Part shown: in pieces, positions 1-12,300 of the stretch
Position numbering within the stretch: the stretch's first letter is position 1
Layout of the letters: every line of letters begins with the position of its first letter
Source: Norana najaformis
Lineage: Eukaryota > Annelida > Clitellata > Crassiclitellata > Hormogastridae
DNA: 64,000 bases
Assembly (NCBI GenBank): GCA_964023275.1
Contig: OZ029916.1
Coordinates: 21,753,889-21,817,888 of the forward strand
Direction: 5' to 3'
Position numbers and translations under genes: made by a program
The notes under the pieces: model-generated
The model's input: only the letters and a program-made list of their open reading frames with translations
Told to the model about the DNA's origin: nothing
The model's database searches: none

Positions 1-2136
1 GGGCCGACATTCAATTACGTTTTTGGGCTTGTGATGAATAGGGAAGTGAAATGGTAAGGCCAGGTCCAGGAAATCGGGGCTCGGCTGGTCCCGTTCTGAG
101 CTGTAGTCTGAAATTCAAAAATAGTCCAGCCCATTCCAGGCGCCATTTTGAAACAAATGTCGTGACTTGTTTCATTTAAGCTAGGCTATGGTATACTTGC
201 ACCAGATTCGCCAAAATAGGTAACAGCCGGCTTAGTAAGACCTGCTGTAAATCAGAATTGGTAATTTTGACAGCTCAGTAAAGCACAGTAACACCGACAA
301 CATCACAGAATCCGAGTAGCCATATTTAGCCAAATGCAGAAGAGCCCTATGGAGGACACCTGCAAAGATAATTACCACTTTACCCCTTGTCAGTTGAAAG
401 TCACCAGGCCGGTTGACACCAGAACTTCTTGATAGGTCGCATTTGTCTAGCAACTGGTCACAGTTTTGTTATAACAAAATGTGGGCCTACGTAGTTCTGA
501 ACATTAGACAGCAGGGCTTAATGTCAGCAGAATGTTTGCCATGTCTTTGCCCTTCTTCATTACTATATACGGGCTTTCAGTTCATGTGTCAGTTCATGTG
601 TCAGTTTATCAGTTTATGTGTCAGTGTCATCGGTATAGGTTATGTGAACTTCGTTTCTTATTTCTTAACATGATAAAATAAGATACTGTGATTTTACACT
701 TGAGTTCTTGGATTGTCATGGTGTATCACTAGTCCATATTGTGTAATACAGGTTTAAGCTGTTCACACCCTTTTTTGGTTCATATACCATTGCATGCATA
801 GTCTTAGTTTAATTTGTACATAGAGCTCCTCAGTATGCAATGTCTATTATTTTTTTTAGATATTGCTTGAATTTAACAAACAGAATTTTTTAGTATTTGT
901 TTTCTTCCCAAGATTTCTTTTCATTACCTTGCTTCCATAGATTTGAAGAGTCTGCTCGTTTGTTTTATAATCTGAATGGTTTATTTCTGAATCAGATTAA
1001 CAAATTCTTCAAATCATGCTCACCAGTTTAATGCCCAGAATAGTTTGTTTATATAGACAGTCACAGTATTCACAATAAACAGATCTCACTCGGATTTTAT
1101 ACAGAAGTGCCTCCTATGAGTTAAGTTTCAAGATGTTATTTGCTGTTGTTTAGAAGCTGGTTTCCCAAAGTCAGCTTAATGCATGCCTCGTTTCACTTGA
1201 CATTTCTTTCCACAGACATCTTTAGATTACATTTAGATTAATTACCAGTTTACATTAATTTTCTTGTAATGAGTTAAAGAGTTACACTGCATTTACAAAG
1301 CACTCATAGGCTAAATGACATCAGTGTTATTATGTTAGCAGTGATAAGTAGTTATGTTAGCTCAGGCAATAAGTGTAACTTTGTGAGTGTATGCGGGCCA
1401 TTTGATATAAGTTAACAAGTAAACAGACATGAAAGCGGCCGGCTCATGTGATGACGCCGACACGATGACTAACTTTTCTGTGCGTAACGGACCTCTTGAT
1501 CTTCTTACTTATTTTCCGTATATGCTAACGATCTCTTCTCATGATGAGGCGGCTGAGAAATTAATTGACGAAGATTCTTGTCATAGTTTCCCATCAGTCT
1601 TTAAAAATTGAGGATAATGGTCTGATGTTAATAGTCATATCCTGTTTGCTTCTTACTTTCCCACGGGATTGTAGTAGACTGTCGGAGGCTCACGGGGTAG
1701 GGGGAGGGTGACCAACACTACTAAGAGCGACTTGAGCTCGAAGTCTGTGCAGTTCATATGGGTCTCGCGCACTTGCAAGATGCTTCTTTGATGCCCGTAA
1801 TTAGCTCAGACTAATTACGAATTTTCTGACTAGCCTGTTGTCACCACCACCACCACCTCCTTCCCCGCTGTGCCGACACTGGCTGTGACGAGGGTCGATA
1901 AAGACCGACCCGGATACGTTATAGTCTCGAAGTGGGAAACAAAAACCCTCTGAGTGAGAAAAAGTGTCCAGGTGTGGAATAGGAAGAGGCTGACGGCTGG
2001 AACATTTATTTAGGCAAGGGAACTGGCTGAAAAGTGCATGCAAGCATATAACCTACCTGAGTGCTGATCAAATCAACCCAGACTACTGCTCTGCATGAAC
2101 ATTGACCAGTTTGATGATGTTGCCTATTAACTTCAT

Positions 2137-2205
2137 GTGATGATGATGATGGTGATGATGATGCTGCTGCTGCTGATGATGCTGATGCTGATAGGATGAT
2201 GATAC
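2137..2205. repeat. Trinucleotide (TGA/GCT)n microsatellite
   Basis: Imperfect runs of TGA, TGG and GCT triplets. The stretch gives a spurious serine/alanine-rich frame on the minus strand. Confidence 0.85.
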
Positions 2206-3554
2206 TTGGTCTTAACTTTATTTCCCATGTACACTTGGATGCCCCAATAAAAATCTTGTCATGTATTGTAATGATATGCATAATCTATGCACTAACTTGG
2301 TATCCATATAATTAGAAAACAAGTGTCACGGATAGGTTGATGTTACCACATGACTGTAAGTCATCAGAAATCTCTTGCCACATTGTCTCATATCTTCTGC
2401 TCGTGACTTGGAACCTTTGGCTTTTAATACTTAAGAATAACCCTATTATAGACTTAACATGTTGTATATAACAGGACAGTAGTGGTATTTTATTTAAAGT
2501 TGAGATGAAGGAAAGCAGTCCCTTTAAGCTAACCCTAAGAGGCAGACATGGGTATGAAATGTTAGCAAGTTCATTTTCTTAGCTTTGGAACATGGGAGTG
2601 GGTAACCAGGCCTCTCCCTTGCAGCCTGATCTTCCCAATGACAGTGCACAGTCAGGTGATGCGTTTATAGTTTTTCAAGCTCTACCAAAATTGATGTCAT
2701 TAGAACCTACAAGAATAACTGTTAATGAGCCATACCACTCAAGTCGTCCAGCTTGAACTTTGAGGCTGTAATTCACTCTGTCCAGGGAAAGTGCTGGAGA
2801 GCTCGGCCTGTACTTAAATTGAAACCCTTCAGTTGAGAGAAGAAACTGCTTAGCATTGTTCTCCATGCTTCTTTACCAGAGCTGAGTGGGTACTGTTAAG
2901 TCAACAGCTGTTTGTTGTCATTTATGTAATGGTCCTTTTTCGCAAACTCAGTGGGTGCAGTCACAATGTGTTTCAGAAAATTTGAGGTATCATTCGAGGA
3001 AAACTAATGAGACCCCTTCCGTTTGTTGAACAGTATTGGCTGAAGATCAGATGCGGGCAAAAGGGAAATTTTCCACTGTTTTCTTCTTTTCTTTGCCTTC
3101 TACGTTTATGCAGTTTCTTTTTTCCTGACTCACATGGCTATTATATGCTTCTGAAATGTTGCCAAGGAATGATAGGTCCGGCGCAGGAGTGCAGCCTTTT
3201 GGGCCATGCAGAAAGTGAAGCTAAATACACACTTATGATGTCAGCTACAGTCCAGACATGTTTTCTTTTTGTTAAGCTGGTGTCAATATCATCATGCTTT
3301 GTTGGTCTTGGCAGCCAATACTTCTCCTCGTTTCTGTCATCTTTTTAGAAAAATTACTTTGAGTGAGGTGTTCAGAATTTATTATGCTTGCAAACTAAGC
3401 TGTATTTTTGAGAGAATGAGCTTCAAACTGAGCTTAAAACACCTTAGTAGGTTTACATTAAATGAATTACAGGTTGACAGCCTAGCTATCTCACCTTTTC
3501 TTAATAGCTTGCTCAGTTATATATCCACTCATGCTTACTCATGTTTATTCACTT

Positions 3555-3586
3555 TGATGGATTGATTGTTTGACTGACTGACTGAC

Positions 3587-3647
<61 letters not shown>
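3555..3647. repeat. (TTGA/CTGA)n tetranucleotide microsatellite
   Basis: About twenty tandem TTGA units, with CTGA units at the 5' end. The array ends some 20 bases before the PROX start codon. It carries the last in-frame stop upstream (3643-3645), and a CAGCAG tandem acceptor follows at 3651-3656. The array therefore probably sits at the 3' end of a 5'UTR intron. Confidence 0.9.
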
Positions 3648-3669
3648 CAACAGCAGCAAATGCAAAGCC

Positions 3670-6378
3670 ATGTCTGAAGAAACTGCCTGTGAGAATCTAT
3701 CACCAGCATTGCAGGCTACTGCAAAGGAGCCTTTGATGGTAGACAAGTCTGAGGTGACCATTCAGGACACTGACAAAAAATCCTTAGAGTTGCCCACAGC
3801 AGATGGTTTGTCTTCAAGATCAGACTTCAGTTCAAGTGAAAATTCAGGGAATCCCCACTCGAATGAGAGTGGAGAAGAACTGCCAAAAGTTACAAAGGAA
3901 CCAACAGAAGTGTTGAACAGTGAGCACAATGGGGAAAAACTCACAGAGGGGAATATTTCATCATCCGCAATCAAGATGCAGATGGAAGATGAAAAACGGC
4001 CACAGCTTAAGGCACTGGAGACCAGATCACAATATCATTCTATTCAGCAACTGTCGTCACCTTCAACCAAATGGAATAAATCTGTAAGTTGTGCTCCTCG
4101 AATTTCCTACAAGATCTCTGACATTGTAACTCCATCAAGGTTCTATGGTGAAAGTGGAAAACATTCTTTCAGTAGCAGCACTTGTGAAAACATGGAAATT
4201 GCAGCCCAGTCAGAAGATGAAGATGAGGTTCAGAGGAGAGCTAGGTATTCTGGAAAATTGCTTCGTGATGCCCAGGTTATGAATTATGGTTGGAGTGCAC
4301 ATGAGGCTCGAAAGCCTGTGTACCAGGGAAACCTGTGTGACTTTTCCGATGAGGAGGAGGAGTTTCTGCAAACCAACATTCATTGTGATAGTGAATCCGT
4401 AGAAGACATGAGTGACATGGAAATGTCTGATGGTGGAAGTAGAAGCCATGATGGGTCTGTAGGTGAAGTACAGGAGCGGGAAGCACTGCCAAATGTGGAG
4501 GAATCAAGTCAAGGACTGGATGGAGTAGATGAATTTGTGCTGACAGATGTTGGATTCGAAGGCAAGATGGAGGCAAAGAAAGCCAGAGTTGAGAATATTA
4601 TAAAGACAATGACACCACTGCACAAAGGAGTTCTGCACTCGTTTCCAATATGTCAAAGTTTTTCAGCTGTGAGCAAGCTATCTGAGAACCGTGACAAGGA
4701 GTTTTCTCTGGGTTCTGTCCATGATCAGGCAGCTGAGCTGAGGCGACCAAAGCGGAAACAGTACATTCCGCAACAGGTTGATCCACGAGGCGAACAGCAT
4801 GACCTTCCACCAGCTGCCAAGGTCTGTGTCATGGAGAGGGATGCTGTAGGCAGTGAGCTGCTGAAGGTGCAAGAAGGTCTCAATGAAATGCAACAGAAAT
4901 ATAAGCAGATGCTAGATTGTGACCATGAGGTATCATTTAGTTTTTCTGACCATGATGATTCCAAAGACGACAGTGAAGAGAGATCAGAGAAGGCACACGG
5001 CCTGTCAGATGTCAATCAGAATGATGTAAAGAGTGTATCAAGAGAATTTCATCAGGCATTGAGCAATGGTGGTGATTGGCTGCTGGACATGGCAAATGAA
5101 AACACAAAGGATCTTGGACTCAACGGTTCAGTAACCAGCCTGGAGCAACTCACAAGAATTCTCAAGACCCAGATTACAAGTGGTGTGGAGCGCTTGGTTG
5201 ACAACTTTTTGAAAACGTTTCTAAGGAAGTGCTTTCAAAGTACTTCGAGAGATGGAGCAAAGAGTATGGAAATGATGTCACCCAAAGTAGCTGCTCCTAA
5301 ATCTTCCAGAAAAGAAGGCTTTGCCAGGCATGACTTGAAGCTAAAGGATGAATTGATTAGGATGGATAGCCGCATGAAAGATGAAGTAATTGGGCAGCTA
5401 CAGAGAGGTGATTTGTCAGGAACAGGGAGCAACGTTAAGGATGATTTATCAGGATCAGGAAACCATGTCCAAGATGATTTCCCTATTGCAACCAGTCAGA
5501 CAAGGGACAATTCAAACTTTCCTGAACGAAAAAGAAAAGCAACAACTCCACTTACCTTCACAGCACCAGTCTACCATGCTACTGGTAGAAGTGGTGTTGA
5601 TGTCAGTAGTCACCTGCCAACACTGCCACCACAACTAACAATGCAGCCACCATTTCCAGTTCACAGTTCAATCCAAGATGGTGGCCGCCCAAGTCTTTCT
5701 TGTGAGCGCAACAAAGCAGCCGAGAAATATCGCGAGCACTACTTCGACCCGCACAATGGAGGTGCATTTGGGATCCCACAGTCCCATCTGTCATTGTTTG
5801 GGCCACACCACCCACACCTCTACTATTCCCCGTGCATTGGGAAATTTCCACCCGCTTTTGTGAAGGAGCAAGAGCAGATGGAGCCACTGCCACTTATTGT
5901 TGGAGCACCAAAGAAACCAAAAAGAACCAAGGTTATTGACAGGGTTTCACCTCGAGCCATCCGATCAGTTCCCCAGGAGACTGCAACCCAGAGTGATGAT
6001 GGATCAAGGCAACTTCAGGATTCACCTGGAAAGTCTTTCCATCCAGCACCACGCTATCATCCTGCTGGACCAGTGCACGATGCATTTCCACACCCATCAC
6101 TGCTTCCTTTTGGTCTCGCTCCATCTGTAGCTCTTCACAATCAAAGTCTTCAGCAACATTCCTCACTTCTCCAAGCCATGTACTCTCAGATGCCCGCCAT
6201 TAACCATCGAGAAAAACCCTCATCTTTGTCATCACCTTGCCGGAAAACCCCACCATACAGTTCATCATCTGACTTGGCCAGTGCACCCAAGTGTTTCCAG
6301 AAATGTGAGTCAGATGCTTCAATGTACGACCAGATGATGTCCGACTCTATGATGGCAGTTGGCAGCAGCCACAGTTTC
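3670..6378 (+). CDS. prox1: PROX coding exon 1 (N-terminal regulatory region)
   Basis: Encodes 903 residues ending SSHSF, phase 0 at the 3' end. Rich in Ser, Asp/Glu and Pro, with acidic runs ([15 protein letters not shown]) and basic clusters (PKRKQ, PERKRK, KKPKRTK) that are candidate nuclear localisation signals. The frame stays open to 6525, but residues after 6378 lie in the U12-type intron: the sequence at 6379 is the minor-class donor ATATCCTTT. The 5' boundary may include untranslated bases after the CAGCAG acceptor at 3651-3656. Confidence 0.92.
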
Positions 6379-9300
6379 ATATCCTTTGGTTTAAAATTGC
6401 TTTTCATTTGCACAATAAATATCCATAATTCAGAGTCTGTTCAGACAGATTCAAGTAGTTTAATTGATTCACGTCCTTTCCGTTTTCCCTTTCTGCAAAA
6501 TCTTTACTATTTGCATAAAAGCTAAAATTATACAGCCAGAGCTGTAAATTTTCATAACCCTGCAATTGCTGTCGTGGTGTTGCACAAGTGCTAGTTAATT
6601 CTGCTGAAAGTATTTAATTGATGTGAAAATTTTAGTTGCCCCTTAATTACAAATTCGGAAATTCGGACAGCCCTTTGTATATGCAACCTGCATGCCTGGC
6701 AAAAAACCGACCGGGTCATTAGTACTGAGTTGCATCGTCTCTCCTTACGTTACAGTACTATAGCTTGTAGCTCCTCTGTGTACTTCACTTACGTGTGAAA
6801 TAGAAAAAATCATTTTGCATTATTTGGTATTAGGGAAAATTATGCTGTGGTTTTGCATTGCATAACACATCAAGTTACACCAAACAACGCCGCTCACAGT
6901 GACTTTCTGCATTAGTTTCTGAGGTATACACATGCAAGTATCTGTTCGGTTTAAGGTTATATTTGGCCATTTGAAATCTGTCATGGGTTTTGTCACAGTT
7001 TCAATCCTTAACATTGGTTTACACCAGCACGCTAACACCAATGCATCTGCGCAAGGCAAAGCTCATGTTCTTCTATGTCCGATATCCGAGCTCTGCGATC
7101 TTGAAAGTTTACTTCCCAGATGTGAAGTTCAACAAGAACAACACTGCGCAGCTCGTTAAGTGGTTCAGCAACTTCAGGTAGGGCATTTTAAACTTATGGC
7201 TTTTTATTGCAGTTGTAATTACACAATTATATAGAGCCACTTCATGAGAAACTAATCAGAAGTACTGTTGACACTAGCCTTAGTGGTGTTAAATGTCGTT
7301 AAGAACAGGAACTCGTCAGTACATCACAAGCAATGCTCAATTAGCTAGAAAAATCACCAGTTGTGGGCCCCCATGCACACACTGAGCTCAACCAACGGAT
7401 TCCCATCCAGAGTTGATAGTTGACGCCATAATCAGAGTTCCTGAACGGCATTTAACGATGATTACAAAATAACTTTGATACCTGGATGCTGTGTTGTCTT
7501 CCATTTACAAGGGACTGACTGACAGTGAGACAACCATGAGCCTTTGACGAGAGGGGCCTCTGAACATGCTTCAGGAACTCTGAACATGCTGTGGTCTTTC
7601 AAGTCTAGTTGGGAATCTGTTGATAGGGCTCTATGTATGTGCGTGTGCTTGCCAGTGGTGACTTTTGTAGCTATCTGAGCAATGTTTGTTGACAGATGAA
7701 TGTTCTGTTCGTAATGACATTTAACAGAGGGACTATACAATTACAACTTCATCTTATGTATGTATGTATGTAAATACGTACGTATGTATGTATGCGCGTA
7801 TTGTGGTATGTGGAAAATCTTCCTCTTGGAACAGTATTCCCGTGTATATAAATAGGCAGCCTTTACATGGCTCAGTTCAACTTGTATTTACTGCGTTCTT
7901 TTAATCCCACCTGTTTTCCTCTGTTTGACAGCTTTGTATACATCTCTTTAAGAGTTCCTATGAAGGCCCTATGTGAATATCTTCATAAAAACGTGTATAC
8001 CTTATTTATTTATTTATTATATTTATTTAAAGCACTTGTAATGTGCCCAGTGTCAGTGTCCCGAATCGGAGGACAGAAACACATGCTGTATGTATGGTTC
8101 ATTAAATGTTGTCATGAATGCATTAAAAATCTAAAAATGAAATATTATGCATCATAATACGGTGGCTCCACATTGTGGCTTCCAGAGGCCTACAGCCTGA
8201 ACAAACCCTAGAAGTAGCTTGCTACGTATGGTACTAAACAAACTGTCATTATTAAATTGCAGTACATTGCAAATCTTGTGTATGGTTCATGCACATGATT
8301 CGGGTGTTTCAGAGGTAAGAAGGCCTGTAGCCTGGTAATCGCTGCTTGACTTTGATTTGCAGGGTTAAATGTTTTCGACTGTATTGTATTCTTAAAATGA
8401 CATTGTGAAAGCTTAAGAGATGTTTTGTCGAAGAAAACTGGTTGCTCGAATCACGGTGCCGAGTGAAGATTCTCAGTCAAAAGAGATTCATTGATACACG
8501 TATCTCAAGGCGCCGTCGTCAGCAGCAGCAGCAGCAGCAGGGATGCGCATCTGTCTCTTTTTGATTCTCTGTTCAAAAGTGTCGGCCGTTCGGCGTTATA
8601 GCGAATTGATTGCCGTATTGAACCGGCCTTTGCGGTCTCATCCATTTTTGATGATGAGATGCGAATTCCCGGCCGGCGTAGCCGTTCGTCTTTGGTCGAC
8701 GGTGCGTCTCCGAATCGTTTTGACACCCGATCGACCTTGTTGATCGTCGCCTTCCCAGTTGAATAACAGAAACGCCGGTGCTGTTGACTTAGCTGGTGTC
8801 GGTCGACTCGCTCGTATTTTTCATCTCCTCGAAAGCACCTTAGATGAATTAACTTATTAATATTAGATCGCGGCTAAACATCGGCTTCATCACTTGAGTC
8901 GCAGATTCGGTTCCCGAAGGTCTCCTATTGGATGCTGTCGATAAACAGACGGTTGTGTACACGTGGGCGATACTTGTGAGGCGACCAGACAGCGGCAGAC
9001 AGGCAGATCGGAGAGGCAGACAGGCAGATCGGAGAGGCAGATAGACAGACGTACGGAGGCGCCCAGATGGCAGGATTGTGACGCCGAGTTGTTTTAGTGT
9101 AGCCCTATGCTGTCGGCAAACAGATCATCACTCGTCAATATCAAGTGTATCTCATTTGACACAAGTACTTCCACGAGCTTACTTAAATACTAATGGGCGG
9201 GTTGGTGTTCCACGGGGTCTTTCATCTAAGCAAATCCCTGTGTGTATGTTTTAGACATTTCTATTACACCAATTACTGAACATGCCCTAAAAGCCGAATG

Positions 9301-12300
9301 CCCGAGATGTGGGTGGAGGTTTGGCTTTAATCAGTAGGTTTGAGATTTAGTTTGCAAGACATTTGAAAGGTTAGGGAAAATTATGCTCTTGTTTTGCATT
9401 GCATAACACATCAAGTTACACCAAACAACACCCCTCACAATGGTCTGGTTGCCCAGGAATACATTTTTGTGTTTTCACTCAAATCAAAAGACCCTTCAGT
9501 TCATATGTGGACTGTGCCCATGACGGCAGAGCTCTGTCTACCGGTAATAACCATGCTTTACTTTACCTTATATTTTTCTGGTTTTTTATCTAGAAAGAAT
9601 TAGATGATAATGTGAAGAGTTAAATTAGTGGAAATGTACTTGAGGACAGGCCAGCATAACATGGAAAACATCCTGGATATTGCCTTGGTCTTCCTTTTGA
9701 AACACAAAACAAAGGCATGCGGTCGTTGCTATTGACTGACTTGCAGACAGCACTGAGCAGTGCCTTGTTCAATTCAATGTCCGTGTTCCCATTGTCACAA
9801 AGAAATTGCACTGCTCGATTTTCTTGGCATTCAGCTCAAGAGACGTTGCTGCGTCTTGTGGCAGAAATAAAGGAAATTCAAATTGTGGCAATACGCAATT
9901 CAGTAGTGCAGTAATCGTTGTGCACGTCACCAGCTATGATTTAGCATTCCGTTTACCTTGATGTTTGCTTGTCTTTATTCGGCTCGCATTGATCACCACT
10001 GCAGATTGTGGTCGAATGATAATACAGGAAATTGTTGAGATGGCGGCAAATAATTAAAAACAATCCGAGGTCTACGCTTCCGTTTGCCAGTGATGGGTGG
10101 CAGCATTGATCACCAGCTAATTGAGAATGTGTTGCGGACAAAAGGAATTGGGCAAGTGCACTTGGATACCTGCACCGACAATGATGACTCGGGACGTTTC
10201 AGTTGATGCGGGTCAGGTAGAAAAGTCCTCCCTTCTTACACAAATTATATTTGCAATTCTTTTCGTCGAAGGTATACCACTGCGAGTGCACGATGGAGCG
10301 AGACACGGTTGCATGAATGGACGGCTTTTTGCTGAGGGTAGTGCTGCTTTTATGATCAGTCGCCTTTTGTGCTCAAAGTGTATTTGATTTTGATCCAAAG
10401 TCACTCCGGGTCCGATCAAGATGGCGACGTAATTGGCAAGTGAATCGACGGTCTTCCTCAGGACAGTACATTAGCGGCATTGTCGCCTCGGATTCATTCG
10501 CGATCCTCTCGTTATGTAAATATTGCTTCAACAACGCGGGACTGGCGACGAAGTTGATATTGTTTTTCTTTGCTGGTCTCTGGAGCTGCGTGTGCCGGAA
10601 AAGCTAGCCGCGCGGCGCAGGGCACGTCCAATGTCTTTATAAATCATTTCGATGGCTTGCAATCGCATAAAGCAACGCTGTCTGCGTGGTTATCAACCTA
10701 CAGAAGTAGGGCGAAAATGAGTGCATTCATGATCCCGTTCGCAATCACGGGTCATCTTGTTCGCAGTCAAATGCTGTTAGTGGGACAAGGGGGGTTATGG
10801 TGGGACAAGCGGGGCCTTGCCTTGTTGTCACACTCAATAAAACTAAATGAGACTGTCTCCGATCGAGTGTGAATTATGTCCAGTCGGAACTGAGAACTGA
10901 ATATTTGGAATTGAGAACAGCGACTGGCCTTTATAATATGCACATTATGGTACGAACTTATAACATTTTGCTACTGTCTGCAGTCTATATAATTTCTTTC
11001 ATTTACTTAGCGCTATGTTGCATTCCAGGTATGCTTTTTATGTATCAAATGTTTGCCATTAGTATTGAACCAAACATGTTATAATACTTGTCACTTCGAA
11101 CAACGAAATAATAAGATTTGAAGTTTTTTAAAAATAAAAACCTTTGTAATATAAAACCTCAAAGACTTGACCTTGGAAGAATTTTCCTTCAGTACTCTTC
11201 TCAGAGACTCTCTGTTTGAAGCAGTTGCAAGAGATGTTCCTGAGTTTTACAGTTTCACTCGTGCGGCGTATTCCTGTAGTCCAAAGTTAAGGCTTGGATC
11301 AAATATTATTTAATCAGAACAGGATACCCAGCAGGATGATCTGATGGACCCCCTGGGGTTCTGCATCACCATACAGCCGATCCTATGGCTGCTAAATCCA
11401 AGTTGAAGGTAGAGTTCCTAGTAGACCTGACACTGAGAGGCAATGTGGATGTGGTGGCCCAGGATGTTCAGCTGATCGCCCGGGAATTGGCTAAACTTGG
11501 ACTTCAGATCAACCCTGCCAAATGCAGTGGCTGTCTTCCATGATGAAAATAAAGTCAAAACTCTTGCTTTTTATGGCTTCTAGTACACACCATTAGGAGA
11601 GGTGATATATGGGAGCGTTTGGCACAGTAAACACCCATGCTCAGAAAGAACCATTAGGCCTAACCCGAGATATGATGGCAAACGAATGGATGGCGGGACT
11701 TTTATCCCATGATCTCACAGAAGGTGTCTCGTATGGGATGTGACAGTTTTAGACACATTTGCAGCATCATTTCTAGAATTTACATCAATGGGACCATGTG
11801 AAGCCGCAAACCGGGCAGTCTCAGCCAAAAGATCAAAATACATTGCCATAGCTCAAACCTATGCTTTCGTAGCACTGGAAACTAGCAGTGGTGCATGGAG
11901 TACAAAAGGGTTGGATTTGGTGTTGGAATTAGGATGTAGTTTGACTAGTGCAACCCACGATCCATCAGAAACCAGGTACCTGCCACAAAGTCTCTCGGTG
12001 GATGTCCGGGGTAGGAATGCCATCTGCTTTTTCAGAACTTTACCTTGTTAACCTGTTAAATACTCAAACATTTGCCTGCCATAGTTATTTCTTAGTAATA
12101 GTAATAACAATAATACCAGCAGCAGTAGTAGTAATAATAGTAGCATTAATAAAATAATAATAGTAATAATATTAAGCAACTTCTATATAATGTCTAATGC
12201 ACAAGGCATTAATGGGAATAATAATAACATTAATACGAGGCACATTCTCTGGCACAGTTTCACTAGAAGGGGCGCTAAACAAATTTCTAATAAAAAATTA

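Larger units (their letters stand above)
1..3669. other. 5' flank / possible untranslated leader of PROX
   Basis: I find no recognisable protein-coding exon here. The region is AT-rich, with short chance reading frames on both strands (a 60-codon frame at 1429-1611 has no family I recognise). CpG density rises modestly around 1680-2060, which could be promoter sequence, but no TATA or initiator arrangement is convincing. A (TGA/GCT) repeat lies at 2137-2205 and a (TTGA)n repeat directly before the PROX coding exon. A 5' untranslated exon of PROX probably lies here or further upstream, but I cannot place it. Confidence 0.5.
6379..7022 (+). other. PROX intron 1, minor-class AT-AC intron
   Basis: 644-bp intron bounded by AT at 6379 and AC at 7021-7022. 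It contains one copy of a 70-bp direct repeat (6831-6900; second copy at 9372-9441). A major-class-looking acceptor, TTTTGTCACAG ending at 6998, lies 24 bp before the U12 acceptor. The stretch from that acceptor to 7022 and the first 60 bp of the intron are both open in the PROX frame, so a nested U2 intron is conceivable. Confidence 0.8.
8430..9100. promoter_or_regulatory. CpG-rich segment in PROX intron 2, possible alternative promoter or enhancer
   Basis: CpG dinucleotides and GC content rise sharply against the AT-rich intron. The segment includes a (CAG)n run at 8520-8541, a CACGTG E-box near 8960 and a 21-bp tandem repeat. No open frame or splice structure identifies a gene. An intragenic promoter or enhancer is one explanation; an old unmethylated insertion is another. 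Confidence 0.35.

Noticed and set aside
1429-1611. 60-codon frame with plausible composition
   Set aside because: No homology I recognise, no splice or promoter context, and a length expected by chance.
6304-6310. Strong GTGAGT donor in PROX exon 1
   Set aside because: Phase 1, with no phase-compatible acceptor before the homeodomain exon.
6379-6525. Last 48 codons of the long PROX reading frame as true C-terminus of exon 1
   Set aside because: They lie downstream of an exact U12 donor, and the homeodomain exon joins in frame only if they are removed. They could be coding only in the twintron form.
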